Shown one piece after another: positions 1-6,329 of a stretch of 6,551 nt of DNA. The position numbers and the translations under genes were made by a program. Below the pieces are notes generated by a model. The model did not search any database, was not told the DNA's origin, and saw only the letters and a list, made by a program, of their open reading frames with translations. Source of the DNA: Actinocrinis sp046724665 (GTDB lineage: Bacteria; Actinomycetota; Actinomycetes; Streptomycetales; Catenulisporaceae); contig JBKOWZ010000192.1 of the NCBI GenBank assembly GCA_046724665.1, positions 1 through 6,551 of the forward strand. Reading direction: 5' to 3'. Numbering within the stretch: position 1 is the stretch's first letter; every line of letters starts with the position of its first letter.

Positions 1-1485
1 CTGCTGTACTGGTACCTCTGCTGGATCCTGTCCAGCGCGGTGGTCGCCAACGCGGACGCGGCCAACATCTCGCTCCAGGGCTGGGACCTGTGGCACGGCA
101 ATCCGAAGCTGCGGCACTGGATCACCGGCGACGCCAACTTCTACACCTTCGAGACCCCGCTCTACGCCGCCGTCGAGTGGGTCATGGGCCTGCGGGCGAC
201 CACGATCCACGTCGTCGGCGCGCTGACCTACACGCTGGTCATGCTGGCGGCCGCATGGCTGGCCAGGGGGGACGAGCGCGGCCTGCGCGCGTGGGCGCGG
301 TTCGGCCTCGTCGCGGCGTTCCTCGCGTTCCCCGTGTTCGACGGCTACCTCAGCCCGACCCTGCTCAACCCGCCGGACCACATCGGGACCGCCGTCTTCA
401 TGCTGCTGGCCTACCTGCTGTGCGATCGCGCGGCCGGACGCAGGTGGGCGACCTGGTGCCTGTTCGCGTTGCTGGTGCTCGGGCAGCTCGGCGACGCGAC
501 GGTGAAGTACGTCGGCGTGCTCCCCGTCGTGCTGGTCTGCCTCTCGCGGCCGCTGCTCGCCCGGCGGCTGGTCACCGCGGACCTGTGGCTGGCGTTCGCC
601 GCGGCCGCCTCGGTGCCCGGCGAGGCGATCCTGCGCGCGGCGATGCGCACCTGGGGCGCGTACTCGATGGTGCCGCCCAAGACGCAGGTGGCCGATTCGA
701 GCCTCTGGCTCGGCCACCTGCACTCGACCCTGCTCGGGCTGCTGACGCTGTTCAACATCCCGATCCACCGGCCGACCGCCCCGTTCTGGCCGGTCGCGGC
801 CGTACTCGGCGCGTCCGTGCTGCTCGCGGGGCTCTACGGGTTCGTGCGCACGCTGCTGCGCTGGCGGCGCGCCGCGGCGGCCGACCAGCTGCTGACGGTC
901 GGCATCCCGGTGTACCTGGCCGCCTACGCCTTCTCGACCATGGTGGTGCCGGGCGTCGGCGGCGCCTACGAGTTCCTCGGCGTGGTCCCGATGATCGTCA
1001 CGCTCGCGGTCAGGAACCTGCCGCTGCCCGAGGCCCGGCGGCTGCCGATGCTGGTCGCCGCGACCGGGGTCACCGCGGTCGCGGTGCTCGCGACCGGCAT
1101 CAGGCCGGGCGTGGTCAGCTCGCAGGAGACGCTGGCCGCCTGGCTCAAGGCGCACGGGCTCAGGTACGGCATCGGGGAGTACTGGAACGCCTCGTCGATC
1201 ACCGCCGACTCCGGCACCGAGATCGGCGTGGCGGCCGTCGTCCCGCTGCCGCAGCGGCGTTACGGCGTCTATGTCTGGGTGACCAAGACCAGCTGGTACG
1301 ACGCCACGAAGCACGACGCCCGGTTCTTCATCGCGGACGAGGGCATGCCGGGCTACCGGATCGCGGACGTCGAGGCGGCGTTCGGCAAGCCGGAGGCGAT
1401 CTACCACGTCGCGGGCAACGACGTCATGGTCTATCCGACCAACCTGCTGCGGTACGTGGTCAAGGCCAAGGTGCCGGACTACTGA
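1..1485 (+). CDS. Multi-pass membrane protein, GT-C glycosyltransferase-like, 5' truncated
   Basis: The frame is open from base 1 (reading LLYWYLCWILSSAVVANADA) to the TGA at 1483-1485, so the true start lies left of the window. The GTG at 40 falls inside what looks like the first membrane helix and is unlikely to be the start. The visible 494 residues contain about ten further hydrophobic segments (roughly 66-89, 100-116, 128-142, 150-183, 193-213, 238-253, 263-283, 298-316, 321-339, 349-366), then a soluble tail of about 120 residues. Between the first two helices is a polar loop (about 17-60) with NADAAN, QGWDLWHGN and GDANFYTFETP. A first loop rich in Asp/Glu and aromatic residues followed by many helices resembles GT-C-fold, lipid-linked-sugar glycosyltransferases. 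The tail carries EYWNASSIT and DVMVYPTNLL, reminiscent of a family of uncharacterised actinobacterial membrane proteins. The gene ends in a hairpin and converges with fadB, so it is functionally separate from the minus-strand block. Substrate and reaction are unknown; being a membrane protein is near certain, enzyme class is inference. Confidence 0.8.
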   Translation: MLYWYLCWILSSAVVANADAANISLQGWDLWHGNPKLRHWITGDANFYTFETPLYAAVEWVMGLRATTIHVVGALTYTLVMLAAAWLARGDERGLRAWARFGLVAAFLAFPVFDGYLSPTLLNPPDHIGTAVFMLLAYLLCDRAAGRRWATWCLFALLVLGQLGDATVKYVGVLPVVLVCLSRPLLARRLVTADLWLAFAAAASVPGEAILRAAMRTWGAYSMVPPKTQVADSSLWLGHLHSTLLGLLTLFNIPIHRPTAPFWPVAAVLGASVLLAGLYGFVRTLLRWRRAAAADQLLTVGIPVYLAAYAFSTMVVPGVGGAYEFLGVVPMIVTLAVRNLPLPEARRLPMLVAATGVTAVAVLATGIRPGVVSSQETLAAWLKAHGLRYGIGEYWNASSITADSGTEIGVAAVVPLPQRRYGVYVWVTKTSWYDATKHDARFFIADEGMPGYRIADVEAAFGKPEAIYHVAGNDVMVYPTNLLRYVVKAKVPDY

Positions 1486-1496
1486 CCAGACGTAGA

Positions 1497-1533
1497 CGTC
1501 AGGGGCCCGGCCGCGGTGGCCGGGCCCCTGACG
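1497..1533. terminator. Bidirectional hairpin terminator between convergent genes
   Basis: A perfect 16-bp inverted repeat (left arm CGTCAGGGGCCCGGCC, right arm its exact reverse complement) is separated by a 5-base loop, GCGGT. It starts 12 bases after the stop of the plus-strand membrane gene and lies 11 bases beyond the stop of fadB on the minus strand. It is therefore placed to end transcription of both convergent genes. There is no T-run on either side; this is common for terminators of high-GC actinomycetes, where the GC hairpin itself is thought to be enough. It could also protect the 3' ends of both mRNAs. Confidence 0.88.
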
Positions 1534-1544
1534 CATGGGTTCCG

Positions 1545-3656
1545 TTACGCCGGCAGCGACGCGAGGCCGACCGGCAGGAAGCGGTGCCCGGTGACCTTCT
1601 CGGAGATTCCGGTCCGGTCCAGGTACGGCGTGACGCCGCCGAGGTGGAACGGCCAGCCGGAGCCGAGGATCATGCACAGGTCGATGTCCTGCGCCTCGGC
1701 CACCACGCCGTCCTTGAGCATGAGGTCGATCTCCTCGGCGATCGCCGCGAGGGCGCGGTCGCGCACCTCCTCGGCGGTGGACGGCTTGTCGCCGACCTCC
1801 AGCAGCGCCTCGACCTCGCGGTCGAGCGTGGTCGTGCCGGGCAGGTAGAACGCCTTCTTGCCCGCCGCGACCAGCCGTCTGACGTTCTCGGACACGCTGA
1901 AGCGGTCCGGGAACGCGGCGTGCAGCGTTTCCGCGACGTGCAGCGCGACCGCGGGGCCGACCAGCTCCATCAGCACCAGCGGCGGCATCGGCAGGCCGAG
2001 CGGTTCGAGCGCGCCGTCCGCCACGTCCACCGGCGTGCCCTCGTCCAGCACCTCGTTGACCACGCCGAGGAAGCGGGTCAGCAGCCGGTTGACCACGAAC
2101 GCCGGGGCGTCCTTGACCAGCACGCTGGACTTCTTCAGCGCCTTGGCCACCGCGAAGGCCGTGGCCAGCGCCGCATCGTCGGTCCGCTGCGCCCGCACGA
2201 TCTCCAGCAGCGGCAGCACCGCGACCGGGTTGAAGAAGTGGAAGCCGACCAGCCGCTCCGGGTGCTCGAGGCCCGCGGCCATCTCGGTGACCGACAGCGA
2301 GGAGGTGTTGGTGGCCAGCACGCAGTCCGGCCGCACGACCGCCTCGACCTCGGCGAACACCTGCCGCTTGACCGAAAGCTCCTCGAAGACGGCCTCGATC
2401 ACGAAGTCCGCGTCGGCGAAGGCGTCCTTGGTCAGCGAGCCGGAGACCAGGGCCTTGAGCCGGTTGAGCTTGTCCGCGTTGATCCTGCCCTTGAGCGCTT
2501 GCAGGTCCAGCTGCTCGTGCACGTACTTGACGCCCTTATCGACCCGCTCCTGGTCGATGTCGGTGAGCACCACCGGCACCATCAGCCGCTGCGCGAACAG
2601 CAGCGCGAGCTGAGAGGCCATCAGCCCGGCGCCGACGATGCCGACCTTGGTGACCGGCCGGGCCAGCGCCTTGTCCGGGGCGCCGGCCGGGCGCTTGGCC
2701 CGCTTCTGCACCAGGTTGAACGCGTAGATGCCGCTGCGCAGCTCGTCGCTCATGACGCGGTCGGCCAGCGCCTCGTCCTCGGCGGCGAAGCCCTCGTCGC
2801 GCGAGGCGGTGCGCGCCATGGCGATCAGGTCGAGCGCGACGTACGGCGCCGCGGTCGCGCCGTGCACCTTCGCGTCGGCGACCTGGCGGCCGCGCACCAG
2901 CGCCGCGTCCCACTCCGCCTCCGGGAACGTCCTGCGCTCGACCACGAGCTCGCCGCGCAGCACGCTCGACGCCCAGGCCAGCGAGTCCTCCAGGAACTCG
3001 GCCGGCTCGAACAGCGCGTCGGCGATGCCGAACTCGTATGCCTTCGCGCCCTTGAGCTGCCGGTTCTGCGAGAGCGGGTTCTCCACGATCACGGTGACCG
3101 CCGCGTCCGGGCCGATCAGCCGCGGCAGCAGCTGCGTGCCGCCCCAGCCGGGGATCAGGCCGAGGAAGACCTCAGGCAGCGAGAGCGCCGGCACGCCCGA
3201 CGAGATCGTGCGGTACGTGCAGTGCAGCGCGATCTCCACGCCGCCGCCCATCGCCGCGCCGTTGACGAACGCGAAGGTGGGCACCGGCAGCTCGCCGAAG
3301 CGGCGGAACACGTCGTGCCCCATCTTGCCGATGCCGTACGCCTCCTCGCGTCCGGTCACCGCCTCGATGCCCTTGAGGTCGGCACCGACGGCGAAGATGA
3401 ACGGCTTGCCGGTGATCCCGGCCGCGACGATCGCGCCGTCCGCGGCCAGCTGGGCGACCCGGTCGAGCGCGGCGTCGATGTTCGCCAGCCCGCGCGGGCC
3501 GAAGGTGGTCGGCTTGGTGTGGTCGAAGCCGTTGTCCACGGTGATCAGGGCGAACCCGCCCGCCCCGCCGGGCAGGTCGAGCACCCGCACCGGGGCGGCG
3601 GTGACCACCTCGTCCGGGAAGGCCTCGGCCGCCCGCGCCATCAGCTCGCCGCTCAC
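1545..3656 (-). CDS. fadB: FadB: fatty acid oxidation complex alpha subunit (enoyl-CoA hydratase / 3-hydroxyacyl-CoA dehydrogenase)
   Basis: The product is a 703-residue cytoplasmic enzyme for two steps of beta-oxidation: hydration of trans-2-enoyl-CoA, then NAD-dependent oxidation of 3-hydroxyacyl-CoA. Length is close to that of other FadB-type alpha subunits (about 700-730). Residues about 20-290 are a crotonase domain: oxyanion-hole segments AVGADLKGI (89-97) and NGAAMGGGVEIAL (132-144), with Glu141 and Glu162 matching the two catalytic glutamates. Residues about 335-515 are the NAD-binding domain, with VGIVGAGLM at 338-346 and Asp366 ending the second strand. HFFNP (473-477) supplies the catalytic His473, paired with Glu485 at the expected 12-residue spacing; Ser452 in NTSS is the probable substrate-binding serine. 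Residues about 517-690 are the C-terminal dehydrogenase domains. The GTG at 3656-3654 is chosen because it is preceded by GAAGGAGAGG about 7 bases away and shares GTGA with the fadA stop. A longer frame to 3722 has no such support and would overlap fadA; an ATG at 3641 is a weaker alternative. It is probably co-transcribed and translationally coupled with fadA. Confidence 0.96.
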   Translation of the reverse strand: MSGELMARAAEAFPDEVVTAAPVRVLDLPGGAGGFALITVDNGFDHTKPTTFGPRGLANIDAALDRVAQLAADGAIVAAGITGKPFIFAVGADLKGIEAVTGREEAYGIGKMGHDVFRRFGELPVPTFAFVNGAAMGGGVEIALHCTYRTISSGVPALSLPEVFLGLIPGWGGTQLLPRLIGPDAAVTVIVENPLSQNRQLKGAKAYEFGIADALFEPAEFLEDSLAWASSVLRGELVVERRTFPEAEWDAALVRGRQVADAKVHGATAAPYVALDLIAMARTASRDEGFAAEDEALADRVMSDELRSGIYAFNLVQKRAKRPAGAPDKALARPVTKVGIVGAGLMASQLALLFAQRLMVPVVLTDIDQERVDKGVKYVHEQLDLQALKGRINADKLNRLKALVSGSLTKDAFADADFVIEAVFEELSVKRQVFAEVEAVVRPDCVLATNTSSLSVTEMAAGLEHPERLVGFHFFNPVAVLPLLEIVRAQRTDDAALATAFAVAKALKKSSVLVKDAPAFVVNRLLTRFLGVVNEVLDEGTPVDVADGALEPLGLPMPPLVLMELVGPAVALHVAETLHAAFPDRFSVSENVRRLVAAGKKAFYLPGTTTLDREVEALLEVGDKPSTAEEVRDRALAAIAEEIDLMLKDGVVAEAQDIDLCMILGSGWPFHLGGVTPYLDRTGISEKVTGHRFLPVGLASLPA

Positions 3657-3675
3657 TTGCCCTCTCCTTCGAAGT
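3653..3675 (-). promoter_or_regulatory. fadB ribosome binding site and fadA/fadB GTGA stop-start overlap
   Basis: On the minus strand the last coding bases of fadA include AAGGAGAGG, a strong Shine-Dalgarno sequence, about 7 bases before the GTG start of fadB. The fadA TGA (3655-3653) overlaps that GTG (3656-3654) as GTGA. This decides the fadB start and suggests translational coupling, which would help keep the two subunits of one complex in balance. Confidence 0.85.
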
Positions 3676-4879
3676 GCGGGTTCTCCCAGACCACGGTGCC
3701 GCCCATGCCGGCCCCGATGCACAGGGTGGTCAGGCCGTACTGCACCTCGGGGTGCTCCTCGAACTGCCGGGCCAGCTGGGTCATCAGCCGCACCCCGGAG
3801 GCGGCCAGCGGGTGGCCGAACGCGATGGCGCCGCCGTACTGGTTGACCCGCGGGTCGTCGTCGGCGATGCCGTAGTGGTCGAGGAAGGCGAGCACCTGCA
3901 CCGCGAAGGCCTCGTTGATCTCGATCAGGCCGATCTGGTCGATGCCCAGCCCGGCGAAGGCCAGCGCCTTCTCGGTGGCCGGGATCGGGCCGTAGCCCAT
4001 CACCTCGGGCTCGACCCCGGTGAAGGCGAAGGAGACCAGCCGCATCCGCACCGGCAGGCCGAGCTCGCGGGCCACCTCCTCGGCGGCGATGATCGAGGCG
4101 GTCGCCCCGTCGTTCAGGCCGGCGGCGTTGCCCGCGGTGACCCGGCCGTGCACCCGGAACGAGGCCTTGAGCCCGGCCAGCGCCTCAAGGCTGGTGTCCG
4201 GGCGCGGCGGCTCGTCCGCGGTGGCCAGGCCCCAGCCGGCGCCGGCCGCGGTCCGCGACTCGAGCGAGTTGCGCACGGCGACGGGCACCAGGTCCGGCTG
4301 GATCTTGCCGTCGGCGTAAGCCTTGGCGACCTTCAGCTGGGAGTTGAGCGCGAACGCGTCGGCGCGCTCCCGGGTGATGCCCGGCAGCCGGTCGTGCAGG
4401 TTCTCCGCGGTCGAGCCCATCACCAGCGCGGACTCGTCGATGATCTTCTCGGAGACGAAGCGCGGGTTCGGGTCCATGCCCTCGCCCATCGGGTGCCGGC
4501 CCATGTGCTCGACGCCGCCCGCGATCGCCACGTCGAGGGCGCCGAGCGCGATGCCGCCGGCCACGTTGGTCACCGCGGTCATCGCCCCGGCGCACATCCG
4601 GTCGATCGAGTAGCCGGGCACCGACTTGGGCAGCCCGGCCAGCATCACCGCGGTGCGGCCGAGGGTCACGCCCTGGTCGCCGATCTGGGTGGTCGCCGCG
4701 ACGGCGACCTCGCCGATCCGCTCGGGCGGCAGCTCGGGGTGGCGCCGCATCAGTTCCCGGATGCACCGGACGATCAGGTCGTCGGCGCGGGTCTCGGCAT
4801 AGATGCCCTTGGGGCCCGCCTTGCCGAACGGAGTACGGACGCCGTCCACGAAGACGACGTCGCGAGCGGTACGAGGCAC
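3653..4879 (-). CDS. fadA: FadA: acetyl-CoA acyltransferase (3-ketoacyl-CoA thiolase), beta subunit
   Basis: The product is a 408-residue thiolase, a normal full length for the family. It cleaves 3-ketoacyl-CoA with CoA to give acetyl-CoA and an acyl-CoA two carbons shorter, the last step of each beta-oxidation round. The N-terminus reads VFVDGVRTPFGKAG, typical of thiolases. Cys96 in DRMCAGAM is the acyl-accepting nucleophile; NEAF (322-325), GHP with His356 (355-357), and Cys387 in LCIGAGMGG are the remaining active-site motifs. Biosynthetic acetoacetyl-CoA thiolases share these motifs, but direct overlap with fadB points to the degradative role and an alpha2beta2-type trifunctional complex, as described for mycobacterial FadA/FadB. 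The start is GTG at 4879-4877, preceded by AGAGGAGAG, a good ribosome binding site about 6 bases away. Small motif departures from textbook thiolases are GHPLAASG (Ala for Gly) and CIGAGMGG (Ala for Gly). The gene lies 103 bases after the RNase D gene, and that gap holds a candidate promoter and operator. Confidence 0.96.
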   Translation of the reverse strand: MPRTARDVVFVDGVRTPFGKAGPKGIYAETRADDLIVRCIRELMRRHPELPPERIGEVAVAATTQIGDQGVTLGRTAVMLAGLPKSVPGYSIDRMCAGAMTAVTNVAGGIALGALDVAIAGGVEHMGRHPMGEGMDPNPRFVSEKIIDESALVMGSTAENLHDRLPGITRERADAFALNSQLKVAKAYADGKIQPDLVPVAVRNSLESRTAAGAGWGLATADEPPRPDTSLEALAGLKASFRVHGRVTAGNAAGLNDGATASIIAAEEVARELGLPVRMRLVSFAFTGVEPEVMGYGPIPATEKALAFAGLGIDQIGLIEINEAFAVQVLAFLDHYGIADDDPRVNQYGGAIAFGHPLAASGVRLMTQLARQFEEHPEVQYGLTTLCIGAGMGGTVVWENPHFEGEGK

Positions 4880-4893
4880 GGGCTCTCCTCTGC
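4880..4893 (-). promoter_or_regulatory. fadA ribosome binding site
   Basis: Reading the minus strand into the GTG at 4879 gives CAGAGGAGAGCCC. The GAGGAG core is a near-consensus Shine-Dalgarno at usual spacing. It supports this GTG as the fadA start and places translation of fadA on a leadered mRNA, in contrast with the RNase D gene upstream. Confidence 0.75.
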
Positions 4894-4924
4894 ATGTACT
4901 ACGACGCAGGCTGGTTACGCCGCC

Positions 4925-4942
4925 ATGCTACCCGCCAGTAAC
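4925..4942 (-). promoter_or_regulatory. Candidate fadAB operator overlapping a -10-like box
   Basis: On the minus strand the segment reads GTTACTGGCGGGTAGCAT. GTTACT and GGTAGC form an imperfect inverted repeat around a 4-base centre (four of six pairs match, the other two are T/G). TAGCAT (4930-4925) fits the TANNNT form of an actinobacterial -10 box and overlaps the right arm, so a bound repressor would block the promoter. The nearest -35 position (TACCAC, 17 bases upstream) is poor. If this is the promoter, the fadA leader would be about 40 bases. A TetR- or GntR-type fatty-acid regulator is the natural candidate, but that is inference from position. Confidence 0.4.
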
Positions 4943-4982
4943 AAGAAGTGGTACCCGTACTCTGCCCGCCGGAGCCCGACCG

Positions 4983-6233
4983 TCACAGCGCCGGGGGCCG
5001 CCCGGCCTCACGTCGCAGCGCCGAGGCGATCACATGCGCGGTCAGCTCCACCTGCCACGGCCGCGCGCCGCCGGCCCGCAGGGTTTCGGCCACCACGTCG
5101 TCGTCCAGCTGCTCCGGGGGAGACCAGCACAGGCGGCGCAGCAGGTCGGGGGAGAGCAGGTTCTCCACCGGGATCAGGTGCTCGTCCGCGATCGCGGCCA
5201 CCGCAGGCCGGGCGGCAGCCAGACGCGCGGCGGCCTCCGGTGCGGTGCGCTCCCAGGCCTTGGCCGGCGGCGGTCCGTCGTGCGGGGGCTGCGAAGCGGG
5301 CAGCTGACTCTCCGGCAGTTGGAGCGCGGCACGCAGCGCGGCGTGGTACCCGACCGCGTCGGCGGAGCGGGTACGGCCGGAGAAGCCCGGCACCTCGCGC
5401 ATCAGCTGCACGGTCGCCGGCAGCACGACCGCGGCCTCGACGATCGCGCTGTCCGGCAGGACCCGGCTCGGCGTCATGTCCCTTCGGCGCGCGAGCATGT
5501 CGCGTTGCTCCCAGAGCGCACGCACCACGGCGAGATTGCGCGGCCTGCGCACCTTGTGGATGCCGGACGTACGCCGCCACGGCTCAGTGCGCGGCGGATG
5601 CGGCGCGGCGGCGAGTACGGCGGCGAACTCCTGCTCGGCCCAGTCGAGCTTGCCCTGGGCGACCAGGTCGCGGTGTACCGCGTCGCGCAGATCGACCAGG
5701 AGTTCGACGTCGAGTGCGGCGTAACGCAGCCACGGTTCGGGCAGCGGCCGGGTGGACCAGTCGTCGGCCGAGTGGCCCTTCTCCAGCGAGTAGCCGAGTA
5801 GTTCCTCGACCATCGGACCGAGCCCGACGCGTGGGTACCCGGCCAGCCGCCCGCCGAGTTCGGTGTCGAAGACACGTGGCGGGTTCAGCCCGAGTTCGCG
5901 CAGGCAGGCCAGGTCTTGGGTGGCCGCGTGCAGTACCCACTCGGTGTCCGCGAGGGCGGCGGCGAGCGGGCCGAGGTCCGGGCAGGCGATCGGATCGACC
6001 AGCACCGTGCCCGCTCCCTGGCGGCGCAGCTGAACCAGGTAGGCGCGTTGACTGTACCGGTAGCCCGAGGCGCGCTCGGCGTCTACCGCGACCGGTCCGG
6101 TGCCGGCCGCGAACGCGGCCACCGCGGCGGCGAGCGACTCGGCGTCGGCGATGACGTCCGGTACACCGTCGCGCGGTGCGAGGAGGGGCACGGCGGAGGG
6201 GTTCGGCGGCTGCTCGCGGGCGTCAACGGTCAC
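4983..6233 (-). CDS. rnd: Ribonuclease D family 3'-5' exonuclease with HRDC domain
   Basis: The product is a 416-residue protein that should trim RNA 3' ends (tRNA precursors and other stable RNAs) in the cytoplasm. An N-terminal DnaQ-like exonuclease domain (about 25-195) has the complete DEDDy set: Asp51 and Glu53 in VAVDAERASGYRY, Asp107 in HAATQDLACLRE, and Tyr171 with Asp175 in RYAALDVELL. These acids bind the two catalytic metal ions. An HRDC nucleic-acid-binding domain follows (about 219-300, with WRRTSGIHKVRRPRNLAVVR and the conserved ARRRDMTPSRVLPD). After a Pro/Gln-rich linker (about 306-328) comes a second HRDC-like C-terminal region (about 333-412). Length is slightly above E. coli RNase D (375). 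The start is GTG at 6233; no good ribosome binding site precedes it, but a -10-like TACGGT sits seven bases upstream, consistent with leaderless translation. A GTG at 6191 is a less likely alternative. It is co-directional with fadA and could read through into it, since I see no strong terminator in the 103-base gap. Confidence 0.93.
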   Translation of the reverse strand: MTVDAREQPPNPSAVPLLAPRDGVPDVIADAESLAAAVAAFAAGTGPVAVDAERASGYRYSQRAYLVQLRRQGAGTVLVDPIACPDLGPLAAALADTEWVLHAATQDLACLRELGLNPPRVFDTELGGRLAGYPRVGLGPMVEELLGYSLEKGHSADDWSTRPLPEPWLRYAALDVELLVDLRDAVHRDLVAQGKLDWAEQEFAAVLAAAPHPPRTEPWRRTSGIHKVRRPRNLAVVRALWEQRDMLARRRDMTPSRVLPDSAIVEAAVVLPATVQLMREVPGFSGRTRSADAVGYHAALRAALQLPESQLPASQPPHDGPPPAKAWERTAPEAAARLAAARPAVAAIADEHLIPVENLLSPDLLRRLCWSPPEQLDDDVVAETLRAGGARPWQVELTAHVIASALRREAGRPPAL

Positions 6234-6240
6234 GTCCCTT

Positions 6241-6246
6241 ACCGTA
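6241..6246 (-). promoter_or_regulatory. Candidate -10 box for a leaderless rnd transcript
   Basis: Minus-strand TACGGT matches TANNNT and is separated by exactly seven bases (AAGGGAC) from the GTG of the RNase D gene. That spacing would start transcription at or next to the G of the start codon, the arrangement seen in many actinobacterial leaderless mRNAs. No clear -35 element is visible (CTCTAA at 17-base spacing). AAGGGA could instead be a weak ribosome binding site placed too close to the start. Confidence 0.4.
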
Positions 6247-6329
6247 ACGCGCGCGAGCGTCGCTTAGAGCGTGTGCCGGGTGCTCGACGTCGCGGTGTCG
6301 CCGAGTCCGCAAGCAGCGTCGCCGACCTG

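Noticed and set aside
1858..2613. Ser/Thr-rich plus-strand frame (and the similar one at 2728-3846)
   Set aside because: Ser/Thr-rich translation is the usual antisense shadow of a GC-rich gene; both lie wholly opposite conserved parts of fadB.
3657..3722. Upstream extension of fadB to an ATG at 3722
   Set aside because: The added residues are His/Arg/Gly-rich and unlike any FadB N-terminus, overlap fadA coding sequence, and ignore the good ribosome binding site before the GTG at 3656.
90..3875. Plus-strand open frame of 1261 codons
   Set aside because: It runs in another frame across the membrane gene and then antisense to fadB. The translation is an Arg/Ala/Gly/His-rich, low-complexity product with no domain, as expected of a GC-rich shadow frame.
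4185..4895. Minus-strand frame starting with an ATG just upstream of fadA
   Set aside because: It is out of frame with the thiolase, is extremely Arg-rich, and the ribosome binding site there fits the fadA GTG instead.
4943..4982. Possible terminator after the RNase D gene (GTAC/GTAC symmetry)
   Set aside because: The GTACGGGTAC symmetry is only 4 bp per arm with each arm self-complementary; no stable stem like the one at 1497-1533 is present.
3674..6154. Plus-strand open frame of 826 codons antisense to fadA and rnd
   Set aside because: It lies opposite two genes with intact catalytic motifs. The Arg/Pro/Ala-rich composition and absence of any recognisable fold mark it as a shadow.
6297..6325. 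Direct repeat GTCGCCGA, two copies 21 bases apart, between the LuxR-type gene and rnd
   Set aside because: Two helical turns apart is suggestive of a binding site, but 8-mers of this composition recur easily in DNA this GC-rich, so I do not claim it as an operator.
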